DNA from: an uncultured Pelagibacteraceae bacterium
Lineage (GTDB): Bacteria; Pseudomonadota; Alphaproteobacteria; Pelagibacterales; Pelagibacteraceae
Direction of reading: 5' to 3'
Assembly: GCA_902599625.1 (NCBI GenBank)
Contig: CACKGF010000001.1
Location: 310,001 to 374,000 of the forward strand
Length of the DNA stretch: 64,000 nt
Below the pieces are notes generated by a model. That model had not been told where the DNA came from and did no database searches. It worked only from the letters and a program-made list of their open reading frames with translations. Below, piece by piece: positions 1 to 6,905 of this stretch (its first letter is position 1; each line of letters opens with the position of its first letter). Made by a program: the position numbers and the translations under genes.

Positions 1-447
1 ATAGTTTTGAAAAGAAATGAATTTAATGAACCCATGGATGGCTTAGTTTATGGTGTTGTTGTTTCACTAGGTTTTGCAACGTACGAAAACTATACTTATG
101 TGTATCAGTGGGCAGAAATAATAGCCAAAGAGGAAAATATTAATTTTGCCGAATTTTCATATCTAGTTGCATTAGGAAGGTCTTATTCAGCTATTCCAAT
201 GCATGGTTTTAACGGTGCGGTAATGGGATATTATTTCGGAATGTATGCTTTTACCGGTAATAAAAAATTTCTTATTTTTTCTTTAGCATTACCATACTTG
301 TTTCATGGTTTTTATAACTTTCTTGTATGGCCAAATCCAATGATTATAATTGGAATTTTAGTTATTTTTTCTTTTTATTTACATTTGGAATTGAAGAAAA
401 AACAAAAATTTAAAAAGAATGAAAAGGAAATTAAAGTAATAAAATAA
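1..447 (+). CDS. PrsW-family intramembrane metalloprotease, C-terminal part (5' end outside window)
   Basis: The frame is open from the first base, so the gene begins upstream of the window; 148 residues are visible. The visible part has the hallmark segments of PrsW proteases: an EPMDG stretch, a helix containing a GFATYENYTY segment with the conserved Glu-Asn pair, a histidine in AIPMHGFNG, and HGFYNF in a later helix. In PrsW these Glu and His residues form the membrane-embedded metal site that cleaves anti-sigma or other membrane proteins. The C-terminus is short, basic and cytoplasmic-looking. The next gene starts three bases after its stop, so it leads a four-gene operon of membrane and secreted proteins whose members may be its substrates or partners (inference). 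Confidence 0.75.
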   Translation: MVLKRNEFNEPMDGLVYGVVVSLGFATYENYTYVYQWAEIIAKEENINFAEFSYLVALGRSYSAIPMHGFNGAVMGYYFGMYAFTGNKKFLIFSLALPYLFHGFYNFLVWPNPMIIIGILVIFSFYLHLELKKKQKFKKNEKEIKVIK

Positions 448-450
448 AAA

Positions 451-1290
451 ATGTATAGATTTTTTTTATTTAGGTTTTCTTTTTTGTCAATTAAGCAATT
501 AGTAAATTCTAAAGTAAATATAATAATAAATTTATCAATATTTGTTATAATATTCGCATTAACAGTATCTTTCATTTCTATATTGTTCGAAAATAGAATC
601 GAAAAACTCGAAACAAAAATAACTAAAAATGAAATAAATCAAATCTTATATACAAAGTGGTTAAATCGATCACCAAAAATTATTAATCAAATAGATAATG
701 TATATAGATATAGAAATGAGGAAAAATTATTTCAATTAATGATTACATCACTTCCTACTAAATCAATAGTTTCGAAGAGAGAGCTACATTACAATCCTTA
801 TTTTTTTTTAAATAACTTTATAGAAATAAATTTTAAAAACATGGATTTGGCATTGACTGATGCAGTTTTATTATCTTCTTCCTTGGAGGATATTAGGGTT
901 GTTAAAGAGCAAAAGTTAATTCTTTTTAATTTGTTAAAAAAATTTGATAAAAATACGTTTGAACAATTAAAATATCAAGATAGCAAACCAGATAAAACTT
1001 TCGAAGAGGATCAAATATTCTATTCAGGTTATGAGAAATATAATGAAGTAAATTCAGAAATTATCAATGAGCAAAATCTTTTTTTTTTAAATTTTGTTTC
1101 TCCCTTTTTTTCAAAAAAAAGAGAATTCTATAACAAACAAAATGTTTCTTACTTAAATGAAATAAATGAATTTGGCAGATTAGAGACAATCTTTATATTT
1201 TGTGCTTTTCTAATTCAATTTACGATTTTTATTATTTTGCAAATATTTGAAATTACAGTTGAGAGAGATAGAAGAAATGAGAAGAACTAA
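451..1290 (+). CDS. Unrecognised membrane protein with N- and C-terminal helices
   Basis: I do not recognise this 279-aa protein. A basic start is followed by a hydrophobic helix (about residues 24-46), then a Lys/Glu/Asn-rich region of about 190 residues, then a second helix (about 248-268) and a short charged tail. This suggests two membrane anchors bracketing a soluble, probably periplasmic, domain. The next gene begins inside its last codons and has the same layout, so the two may be distant paralogues forming a complex. The nearby PrsW-like protease suggests membrane proteolysis or signalling, but no function can be read from the sequence. Confidence 0.7.
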   Translation: MYRFFLFRFSFLSIKQLVNSKVNIIINLSIFVIIFALTVSFISILFENRIEKLETKITKNEINQILYTKWLNRSPKIINQIDNVYRYRNEEKLFQLMITSLPTKSIVSKRELHYNPYFFLNNFIEINFKNMDLALTDAVLLSSSLEDIRVVKEQKLILFNLLKKFDKNTFEQLKYQDSKPDKTFEEDQIFYSGYEKYNEVNSEIINEQNLFFLNFVSPFFSKKREFYNKQNVSYLNEINEFGRLETIFIFCAFLIQFTIFIILQIFEITVERDRRNEKN

Positions 1291-2113
1291 AAAACCTACT
1301 TCAAAGATTATTATTCTAGTAATTTTATCTGGTATATTTAATCTATTATCTTATAGTTTTGATCAACTAGTGGTCCAAGCAGAGTTGACAAATAGAAACC
1401 TTGAAAGACAATTAGTTTCGCAAAGAATAGAATTAGAAACTTTATCCTATGAAATTACAACGCTAAATGATTTAAGTTTTGATGTTATAAATTCTGCAAA
1501 TTATTTCTATAAACATTTACCTACAAATTTATATGGGTCATTAAGTTTTTTAGGTGAAAACCCTAAATCTAAATTAAAGTGGGAAAAGTTTTATAAAAAA
1601 GAGTTACAAAATAAAATCGGGAATAATTTTATAATTAAATTAGATGAATTAATAGCTTATTTTAATAATAAAACAGATGACATTGATAATATTTTTAAAT
1701 CAATTTATCCTGATCCTGTCATATATAAAAATATATTAGGTGAAAATTACTCAATTAAAGACATTAAAATAGAGCGAAATCTCTTGAAAAAATTTGATCC
1801 CTACTTCGAGGAAGACCAAAAAAAATTAAATGAAAAGGATAATGTTAATTTTGAGATATATTCAACTATATATAAGAAAATTACTGAATTTAGAAATCTT
1901 GAGTATGAATTCTATAGGTATTTACAGAAATCGGAGGGAGAATATGTTGAAAAATTTGGGTCTTTTTTAAATTTTGTTGATAAATATGCTCAAGTACAAA
2001 ATAAAATTAATTATTTTATACTATTAAGTATAATTTCCCAAATTTTTGGTATTTTATTTATATTGCTTTTATTTAAATCTTTAATTTCAAATAGAAATTC
2101 TCTCAATGTATAA
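1277..2113 (+). CDS. Unrecognised membrane protein, second of a two-gene pair
   Basis: I chose the ATG that overlaps the previous stop by 14 bases, giving 278 aa; an in-frame start ten codons earlier is possible. A basic N-terminus precedes a helix (about residues 10-29). A coiled-coil-like stretch rich in Glu/Leu/Arg follows, then a long polar domain, then a C-terminal helix (about 243-265). The layout copies the upstream neighbour, and translational coupling argues that the two products act together. No family is recognised. The following Sel1-repeat gene overlaps its end by eight bases, extending the coupled operon. Confidence 0.7.
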   Translation: MRRTKKPTSKIIILVILSGIFNLLSYSFDQLVVQAELTNRNLERQLVSQRIELETLSYEITTLNDLSFDVINSANYFYKHLPTNLYGSLSFLGENPKSKLKWEKFYKKELQNKIGNNFIIKLDELIAYFNNKTDDIDNIFKSIYPDPVIYKNILGENYSIKDIKIERNLLKKFDPYFEEDQKKLNEKDNVNFEIYSTIYKKITEFRNLEYEFYRYLQKSEGEYVEKFGSFLNFVDKYAQVQNKINYFILLSIISQIFGILFILLLFKSLISNRNSLNV

Positions 2114-3341
2114 GTTTTTATTTTTAATTTTTTTATTTTTAAATATATTTTTAAATATATCTGTTTCTGATGAAAAATTTGATCAAGATTATAAAAAAAT
2201 CTATGATGTTTATGATGATTGCATATGGTCAGATACCCAAGTAGAACACTATTTAACTATTGAATATGATTTATATGATAAATTAGGCATAGATGAGTCA
2301 CCACTGTTCTTAAAATGTAATAAAATTTTAAATGAAGTTGTTAACAAAGATCCTAGGTTTAAAGATTTAATTGATAAAGCGATATCTGAAGGTAAAAGTA
2401 AATCACAAAATATTGGTATTAAAATATACTTAGAGTTTCACGATAATATTTTATGGCATTCTAAAGATGAATTAGAGATAAAAAAAACTTTAGTAGAACT
2501 TGAAAATAATTATCTAAAAAGATCCAATATTTTGACTAATATAGATGCAGTTCGGGTATATGGACTTCTAGGTTGGTTTTATAATGTAAATGAAAATTTT
2601 TTTGATATGCAAAAGGCCCATGATTTCATGTCCATTGCCGCAGATAATGAAAAAGAAAAATACTATTTGAAATATTACATAAATAATTTAGGCGTTATTT
2701 ATGATCAAGATAGATACGGCAATTTTTCACCTAAAAAAAATAATAAAATAGCATTTAAATTGTACAAAGAGGCAGCAGAGTTAGGTCTACATTATGCTTA
2801 TGGAAATTTAGGAAAATTTTATGTTCTAGGTTTGGGAGGGATTAAAAAAGATTATGATAGTGCAATTAAGTTTTATAAACTTAAAAGAATTGCGCCATAT
2901 GGAAATGACAATTTTTCAGAATTAGCTGTCTTATTTGATAAAAAAAGACTTCCAATTGATTTGCAAGAGTATTTGGGTTGGCTTGAGGATTATTTGATAC
3001 AAAGTAAAGACACTAGGGTTTTTCAACAGTTAGCTTGGTTAAGTGATGAAGATGAGTTTCTTAAAAATAGAGAAGAAATCCTAATAAATTCATATAAATG
3101 GCAATACTTATGTAGTATTTATTGTCAAATTGTTGAAGATAAAAAAAGAGCTAGTGCAGAACTCTCTATAATGAAAAAATTAAATTTGACAACTGATCAA
3201 ATTATTCAAGCTGAAAGAAAGGCTTTAAATTGGTACAAAGATAAATGGAATGAAGCCTCAAATTCAATAATAGAAAATAATACATCGCTTGAAAAAAAAG
3301 AGCTTATTGACTTGATAAGAGACGCCTTAATGAAAAATTAA
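2106..3341 (+). CDS. Secreted Sel1/TPR-repeat protein
   Basis: This 411-aa protein starts with a typical signal peptide: MYK, then a hydrophobic run, then a likely cleavage site near residue 20-22. The middle contains Sel1-like helical repeats; AFKLYKEAAELGLHYAYGNL near residue 220 followed by a KDYDSAIKFYKL helix is the clearest. Such repeats are protein-protein interaction scaffolds, often in periplasmic or envelope stress complexes. The four coupled genes from the PrsW-like protease to this one look like a single envelope system. Specific function is unknown. Repeats before and after the clear pair are degenerate. Confidence 0.75.
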   Translation: MYKFLFLIFLFLNIFLNISVSDEKFDQDYKKIYDVYDDCIWSDTQVEHYLTIEYDLYDKLGIDESPLFLKCNKILNEVVNKDPRFKDLIDKAISEGKSKSQNIGIKIYLEFHDNILWHSKDELEIKKTLVELENNYLKRSNILTNIDAVRVYGLLGWFYNVNENFFDMQKAHDFMSIAADNEKEKYYLKYYINNLGVIYDQDRYGNFSPKKNNKIAFKLYKEAAELGLHYAYGNLGKFYVLGLGGIKKDYDSAIKFYKLKRIAPYGNDNFSELAVLFDKKRLPIDLQEYLGWLEDYLIQSKDTRVFQQLAWLSDEDEFLKNREEILINSYKWQYLCSIYCQIVEDKKRASAELSIMKKLNLTTDQIIQAERKALNWYKDKWNEASNSIIENNTSLEKKELIDLIRDALMKN

Positions 3342-3401
3342 AAGTTAATATATCAAATAATACAATTGACTATCTTTATTGGGCAATGGTAACATAATTT
3401 T

Positions 3402-3776
3402 ATGACATTTGGTGACTCAGTATCTACATGTTTGAAAAAGTATTTTGTTTTTGAAGGTAGGGCAAGTAGATCTGAATATTGGTGGTTTCAATTAATCGTT
3501 TCACCTTCATACTTTATTTCAACAATTCTAGAAAATGAAATCGCTTATTTTTTTTTAGGGATAACATTATTTACTCTTATACCTGCAATTTCTGCTGGCG
3601 TAAGAAGACTGCATGACACAAATAGATCGGGATTTTTTTTATTGATAAGCTTTATTCCGTTTATTGGTGGATTAGTGCTTTTATTCTTTTTAATACCAGA
3701 AGGTACAAAAGGTAAAAATAGATTTGGTCCAGATCCATTGAAAAGAGTTACTAAAAAAAGAAATAAAAAAAGTTAA
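3402..3776 (+). CDS. DUF805 membrane protein
   Basis: The 124-aa sequence matches the DUF805 (YhaH/YhaI-type) pattern: an N-terminal CLKKYFVFEGRASRSEYWWF block, hydrophobic helices, a GVRRLHDTNRSGFF loop, another helix pair, then a polar tail containing GKNRFGPDPL. These are small inner-membrane proteins of unknown biochemical role. It is separated by 60 bases from the Sel1 gene upstream and meets the next gene tail to tail with two bases between stops. Length is normal for the family. Confidence 0.88.
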   Translation: MTFGDSVSTCLKKYFVFEGRASRSEYWWFQLIVSPSYFISTILENEIAYFFLGITLFTLIPAISAGVRRLHDTNRSGFFLLISFIPFIGGLVLLFFLIPEGTKGKNRFGPDPLKRVTKKRNKKS

Positions 3777-3778
3777 TT

Positions 3779-4285
3779 TTATAACTCTCTTTTTTTTTGA
3801 TTTTTATAGTTTGTTTTCTCACCTAGATTTAATTTAAGTTTAAGTTCCGCGATTTTTTTTTCTAGTTCTATAACCTCTATTGATATTTTTTCTTTTTCTT
3901 TTTCATCTACTTTATCATCATCAAGAGCTTTTCTAGTTTCCTCCATTACATCCCCTATTGACTCGCCTAGTCTAAGTAAATTATTAATTATTTCATCACT
4001 ACTGTCGTGATCTTTTCTATTTTCAATTTCTTTTCTCAGTAAAGTTTCATAAGCTGTAAGAAAAGGAGTGCCTTTTCCAATCTTTTTGCAATGTATATCT
4101 AATTCCAATCCATCTTGAATATGAAGCTGTCGATCCTTAAAATTTGGATTACTAATATGTTCTATAGCTTTTCTCTTTTTTTCAATAACTGTCTCGATAT
4201 TTTCATAACCAATATCATCCGCCAAATCTTTTAAAACCCTCTCAAATGAATAGGGTTTTCTTGGATAACCTTTTTTCTTATTCAT
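3779..4285 (-). CDS. Putative phage CII-like/HTH regulator with C-terminal coiled coil
   Basis: The 168-aa product has a basic N-terminus, a predicted helical region (SFERVLKDLADDIG, then ETVIEKKRKAIEHISNP) and a segment QDGLELDIHCKKIGKGTPF. This pattern of a helix-turn-helix-like stretch followed by LELD-x-x-C resembles a family of phage CII-like regulators in alphaproteobacteria, recognised from memory only. The C-terminal 70 residues form a charged coiled coil (KEKEKISIEVIELEKKIAELKLKL). It is transcribed away from the HerA-NurA operon across a shared 219-base region carrying inverted repeats, so it could regulate that operon (inference). Confidence 0.6.
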   Translation of the reverse strand: MNKKKGYPRKPYSFERVLKDLADDIGYENIETVIEKKRKAIEHISNPNFKDRQLHIQDGLELDIHCKKIGKGTPFLTAYETLLRKEIENRKDHDSSDEIINNLLRLGESIGDVMEETRKALDDDKVDEKEKEKISIEVIELEKKIAELKLKLNLGEKTNYKNQKKREL

Positions 4286-4308
4286 TTGTTTAGATTATTA
4301 GAAATTCA

Positions 4309-4340
4309 TCCGTAGGCAAAGTTAAAATTTAACCTACGGG
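4309..4340. promoter_or_regulatory. Inverted repeat CCGTAGG/CCTACGG in divergent promoter region
   Basis: CCGTAGG (4310-4316) and CCTACGG (4333-4339) are perfect inverted copies separated by 16 AT-rich bases, with one extra wobble pair outside. It lies 24 bases before the start of the CII-like gene and about 165 bases before the first plus-strand gene of the HerA-NurA operon. There is no T tract, so a terminator is unlikely. It could be an operator or a short leader hairpin of the minus-strand gene. Confidence 0.45.
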
Positions 4341-4403
4341 TAAACAGGTTCAAAATGATTATATCTATAGTGTGTTTAATTTTATTGTCCTTTAAGCACA
4401 AAA

Positions 4404-4480
4404 GATTAAGAGGAAATAAACAAATTGATCTTTGTGGTTTTTATAGCCTCCTTTCTACAATTTGTGAATTCCTCTTAATC
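4404..4480 (+). ncRNA. Long interrupted hairpin in the leader of the HerA-NurA operon
   Basis: GATTAAGAGGAA (4404-4415) pairs perfectly with TTCCTCTTAATC (4469-4480). Inside it, CAAATTG (4421-4427) pairs perfectly with CAATTTG (4458-4464). The two helices stack coaxially around a small internal loop and a 30-base terminal loop. The element ends 24 bases before the ATG of the 70-aa protein and looks like a structured 5' leader. I do not recognise it as a known riboswitch. It could alternatively be a protein-binding DNA site or an RNase processing signal. Confidence 0.5.
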
Positions 4481-4504
4481 ATAAACACTAACAAAGAGGA
4501 GAAA

Positions 4505-4717
4505 ATGAAAAAAATAAAAGTAGAAGACAAGACTAATGATAATGAGATATTTCAAATTATTGGAATACTTCTAATAGGATTTGCGGTTGTTGATTTTGCA
4601 ATGTCTTGGATGGGCACTAATTTAACTGCATTCTTAGGTCCTTTATCACAATTCACCCCACTTGCTGCAGGTTTAACTGGAGCAATGTTTTTAAACCTAG
4701 GGAATAAAAGTGAATAA
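4505..4717 (+). CDS. Small membrane protein, first gene of HerA-NurA operon
   Basis: I start this 70-aa protein at the ATG preceded by AGAGGAGAAA, a good ribosome binding site. The frame extends 50 codons upstream, but that part runs through the hairpin element and has no start with a good ribosome site. After a charged head (KVEDKTNDNEIF), two hydrophobic segments (about residues 17-33 and 47-64) suggest a two-helix membrane protein. I do not recognise it. Being first in the operon it may be an anchor or effector, or it may be an independent small gene. Confidence 0.6.
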   Translation: MKKIKVEDKTNDNEIFQIIGILLIGFAVVDFAMSWMGTNLTAFLGPLSQFTPLAAGLTGAMFLNLGNKSE

Positions 4718-4727
4718 ATCGTCAATG

Positions 4728-4755
4728 ATATCCCCTGTTTCTTTACAGGGGGTAT
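4728..4755 (+). other. Strong intergenic hairpin between first and second operon genes
   Basis: Bases 4728-4738 pair with 4745-4755 over 11 positions, with one G-U pair, around a six-base loop TTCTTT. It begins ten bases after the stop of the 70-aa gene and lacks a following T run, so it is not a classic terminator. A role in mRNA processing, stability or partial attenuation that sets different levels of the first gene and the rest of the operon is plausible. Confidence 0.5.
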
Positions 4756-4776
4756 TAACTCAACAAAAGAGATAGA

Positions 4777-4956
4777 ATGGATCAAGTTAAAATAATTTGC
4801 CCTAATTGCAAAAAATTATTTTCAGCAAACGAAGCGCTAAAAAATATTTTAAGAGAAAAAGAACAAAAATATCTAGAAGAATTAAAAGTTAAAGAAAAAT
4901 TATTAGAAGAAAAATTTAAACTTAATTTCAAGCTGAAAGAAAGGGGATATAAATGA
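4777..4956 (+). CDS. 59-aa zinc-ribbon half plus coiled-coil protein
   Basis: This small gene begins with ATG after AAAAGAGATAGA. Its product reads MDQVKIICPNCKKLFSANEA, followed by a strongly charged helix of Lys, Glu and Leu to the end. The single CxxC pair at residues 8 and 11 is half a zinc site, so a dimer could bind one metal. The arrangement recalls the N-terminus of DUF2130/RmuC-like proteins, a CPxC knuckle leading into a coiled coil, but the nuclease part is absent. Its stop overlaps the start of the RecB/Cas4-like nuclease gene (ATGA), so the two are translationally coupled. Confidence 0.65.
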   Translation: MDQVKIICPNCKKLFSANEALKNILREKEQKYLEELKVKEKLLEEKFKLNFKLKERGYK

Positions 4957-5756
4957 AAAAATTAATTAAAAAAGATAAAAAACTTAAAAAGAGTAAACCA
5001 ATTAAAAATTCAAATATTGTTGATTTAGCAAGTTCATTGGTTAATATTAAAAGAAAAAACTCAAATGAAATGTTGGTCTTAGCTCCTTCAGAATTAGATT
5101 ATAAACCTAAAAAATGTAAAAGATGTTTTTATCTAGAAAAAAAACATAAAATTGGACCTAAGGATTTTCCTCCACCAGTTTTTTCAAGATTTGATGTAGT
5201 TCAACAAGATTTTTATAAAGATAAAAATACATCCGGTCTTACGAAAGAATTACCCTCTGGAAGAATTATGAACAAAGATGAACTTCCAGGAAGAGTAGTT
5301 TCAGATACATTAAAAGATAATAAAGGCAGAGAATTCATTTTAGGTGGAAGACCAGATATCGTAATAAAATTTGATAAGGGTGGTTATGGCATAATTGATT
5401 TTAAAACTACAAAAATTTCTGATGACAAATCAGAGAATTACAAATACCAATTAGAGGCTTACGCTCAAATATTTTCAAAACCTGGATCTACTAAAAGTAA
5501 AAAAACACCTTTATTAAACCCAATTACTCATATGGGGATATTACAATTTGATCCAAGTGATATTCAAAGTCACAATAATGATAGTTGCAATATGAGAATG
5601 AATATATCTTATTCACCATTAAAAAGAGATGAAAAAGATTTCTTTGAAAATATAACAAAAATAATAGACATTTTAAATAACCCATCTGTTCCAAACTTCA
5701 CAGAAGATTGTAATCATTGTCAATTCGTTAAAGAACAATTAAAATATATAATTTAA
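4953..5756 (+). CDS. RecB/Cas4-like PD-(D/E)XK nuclease with four-cysteine Fe-S motif
   Basis: The 267-aa protein carries a full set of RecB-family nuclease motifs. LAPSELDY near residue 43 precedes Cys55 and Cys58. Asp135 lies in GGRPD, Asp149 and Lys151 in the IDFKTTK motif, and Gln166/Tyr170 in QLEAYA. A terminal CNHC (Cys253, Cys256) follows. In Cas4, AddB and related enzymes the four cysteines hold a 4Fe-4S cluster and the D...DxK residues bind the catalytic metal for DNA end cleavage. The N-terminal 20 residues are very lysine-rich. No cas1, cas2 or repeat array is nearby, so a CRISPR role is not supported. It probably trims DNA together with the HerA-NurA machine encoded downstream. 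Confidence 0.82.
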   Translation: MKKLIKKDKKLKKSKPIKNSNIVDLASSLVNIKRKNSNEMLVLAPSELDYKPKKCKRCFYLEKKHKIGPKDFPPPVFSRFDVVQQDFYKDKNTSGLTKELPSGRIMNKDELPGRVVSDTLKDNKGREFILGGRPDIVIKFDKGGYGIIDFKTTKISDDKSENYKYQLEAYAQIFSKPGSTKSKKTPLLNPITHMGILQFDPSDIQSHNNDSCNMRMNISYSPLKRDEKDFFENITKIIDILNNPSVPNFTEDCNHCQFVKEQLKYII

Positions 5757-5766
5757 TTTTCAAAAA

Positions 5767-6093
5767 ATGAAAGAAGAAAAAAATATAATTAACATACTAA
5801 TCCTATTATCTATTTCCGATGATGAATTGCATCAAAAAGAAAGAGAGTTTATTCAGGATTACATCGATGAAAAAAATTTTGATTTAGATATTGATATTAT
5901 TTTAGATGAAATGAAGGATAAATTTAGAGATGACTTTGATACATCATGTTTATTTTACATAAATTCAGTTGAAGATAAAATTTTACGAAATGAAGTCATG
6001 ACATTAACTAAAAGATTAGCTGCTGCAGATTTGATAGTTAGAGATAGAGAAATTAAATTTTTAGAGTTGGTTAAAAAAGAATGGCAAATATAG
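5767..6093 (+). CDS. TerB-like helical protein
   Basis: This 108-aa acidic all-helical protein has two similar halves: LILLSISDDELHQKEREFIQDYID near the start and LTKRLAAADLIVRDREIKFLELV near the end. That matches the TerB tandem arrangement, in which each half carries an acidic, metal-binding-type loop before a helix; here the usual DG is replaced by DD and DL. TerB-like domains occur in tellurite-resistance and phage-defence gene clusters. The gene sits ten bases after the nuclease gene and overlaps the zinc-ribbon gene by 13 bases. Fold assignment is by pattern only. Confidence 0.6.
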   Translation: MKEEKNIINILILLSISDDELHQKEREFIQDYIDEKNFDLDIDIILDEMKDKFRDDFDTSCLFYINSVEDKILRNEVMTLTKRLAAADLIVRDREIKFLELVKKEWQI

Positions 6094-6905
6094 TTTCAAA
6101 TAATGATTGGGACTGGAGAATATATTGTGGAAATAAAAGATGCAATTATAGCAGTGAATTAAAATTAAAAGATTTAAAAAATTTTTTTGATAGTAGATTT
6201 AATAGGCAAATATACGAAACTAACAAAGAGTACGATATAAATATTTTTTCTGATCTATATGATGAAATAATATGTGAAACTTGTGATACATCACCATTAT
6301 TTATAATTAATAACAATCATGAATATATTCTTAATCCTGAAAAAATAATTCCCTGTGAACAATGTGAAAAACCAATTCTTCTAACAAGACTTAAGGTTAA
6401 AAAAGGAACAAAACTATGTACTCCTTGTGCAAGAGGTGAAGAGAAGAGTAAAATACAAAAAATTAAAGATCATAATGATCAAGCAATTCCAAAATCTCCA
6501 CCAATACCAGACCATTTAAAAACATGCATGAAGTGTGGATCTGATGCAACCACTCGATATTCACTAATAAATCAACAATGGTTTATTGGATGTTCTACTT
6601 TCCCTCAATGTTGGTGGAAAAATAAATTGCCAAAATACCTAGGAAATGGTTTATTTGAACCTATGACTAGCGCAAGACATATAGTGGACGCTAACCATTC
6701 ATTCAGTATCAAGGGCTCATCTGATGAACTCCTTCAAGCAGCAAAAGTCGCTTTTAAAGTAAGGGACAAAAATATTTTAAAAGAAATAAGAATTGAAATG
6801 GATGATAGAAAAAAAAGTAGAAAAGAAAAAGGTAAGCCCGAAAACAATCTTCTTAACAGGTATCTTTCAGCAGTAATTGAATTGGAAAAAAAAATTAATG
6901 AGTGA
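6081..6905 (+). CDS. Protein with three zinc sites (DksA-type and topoisomerase-type ribbons)
   Basis: The 274-aa protein contains twelve cysteines in three likely zinc sites. Cys16/Cys21 with Cys65/Cys68 form the first. Cys92/Cys95 with Cys113/Cys116 match the DksA/TraR C4 finger (PCEQC...RLKVKKGTKLCTPC). Cys149/Cys152 with Cys171/Cys177 match the topoisomerase C4 DNA-binding ribbon (CMKCG...WFIGCSTFPQC). The C-terminal 90 residues are helical and basic. A nucleic-acid-binding adaptor for the HerA-NurA complex is the simplest reading; no catalytic motif is seen. It overlaps both neighbours, which supports co-translation. I know no named family with this exact combination. Confidence 0.72.
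   Translation: MANIVSNNDWDWRIYCGNKRCNYSSELKLKDLKNFFDSRFNRQIYETNKEYDINIFSDLYDEIICETCDTSPLFIINNNHEYILNPEKIIPCEQCEKPILLTRLKVKKGTKLCTPCARGEEKSKIQKIKDHNDQAIPKSPPIPDHLKTCMKCGSDATTRYSLINQQWFIGCSTFPQCWWKNKLPKYLGNGLFEPMTSARHIVDANHSFSIKGSSDELLQAAKVAFKVRDKNILKEIRIEMDDRKKSRKEKGKPENNLLNRYLSAVIELEKKINE

Noticed and set aside
4331-4360. tRNA T-arm-like sequence CAGGTTCAAAATG
   Set aside because: No acceptor or anticodon stems can be built around it, so it is not a tRNA or tmRNA.
4355-4504. N-terminal 50-codon extension of the small island membrane protein
   Set aside because: The extension runs through the nested hairpin and has no ribosome site, whereas a good AGAGGAGAAA precedes the ATG at 4505.
4953-5756. 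CRISPR-associated Cas4 with a CRISPR array
   Set aside because: No regularly spaced repeats and no cas1, cas2 or effector genes are visible anywhere in the window.
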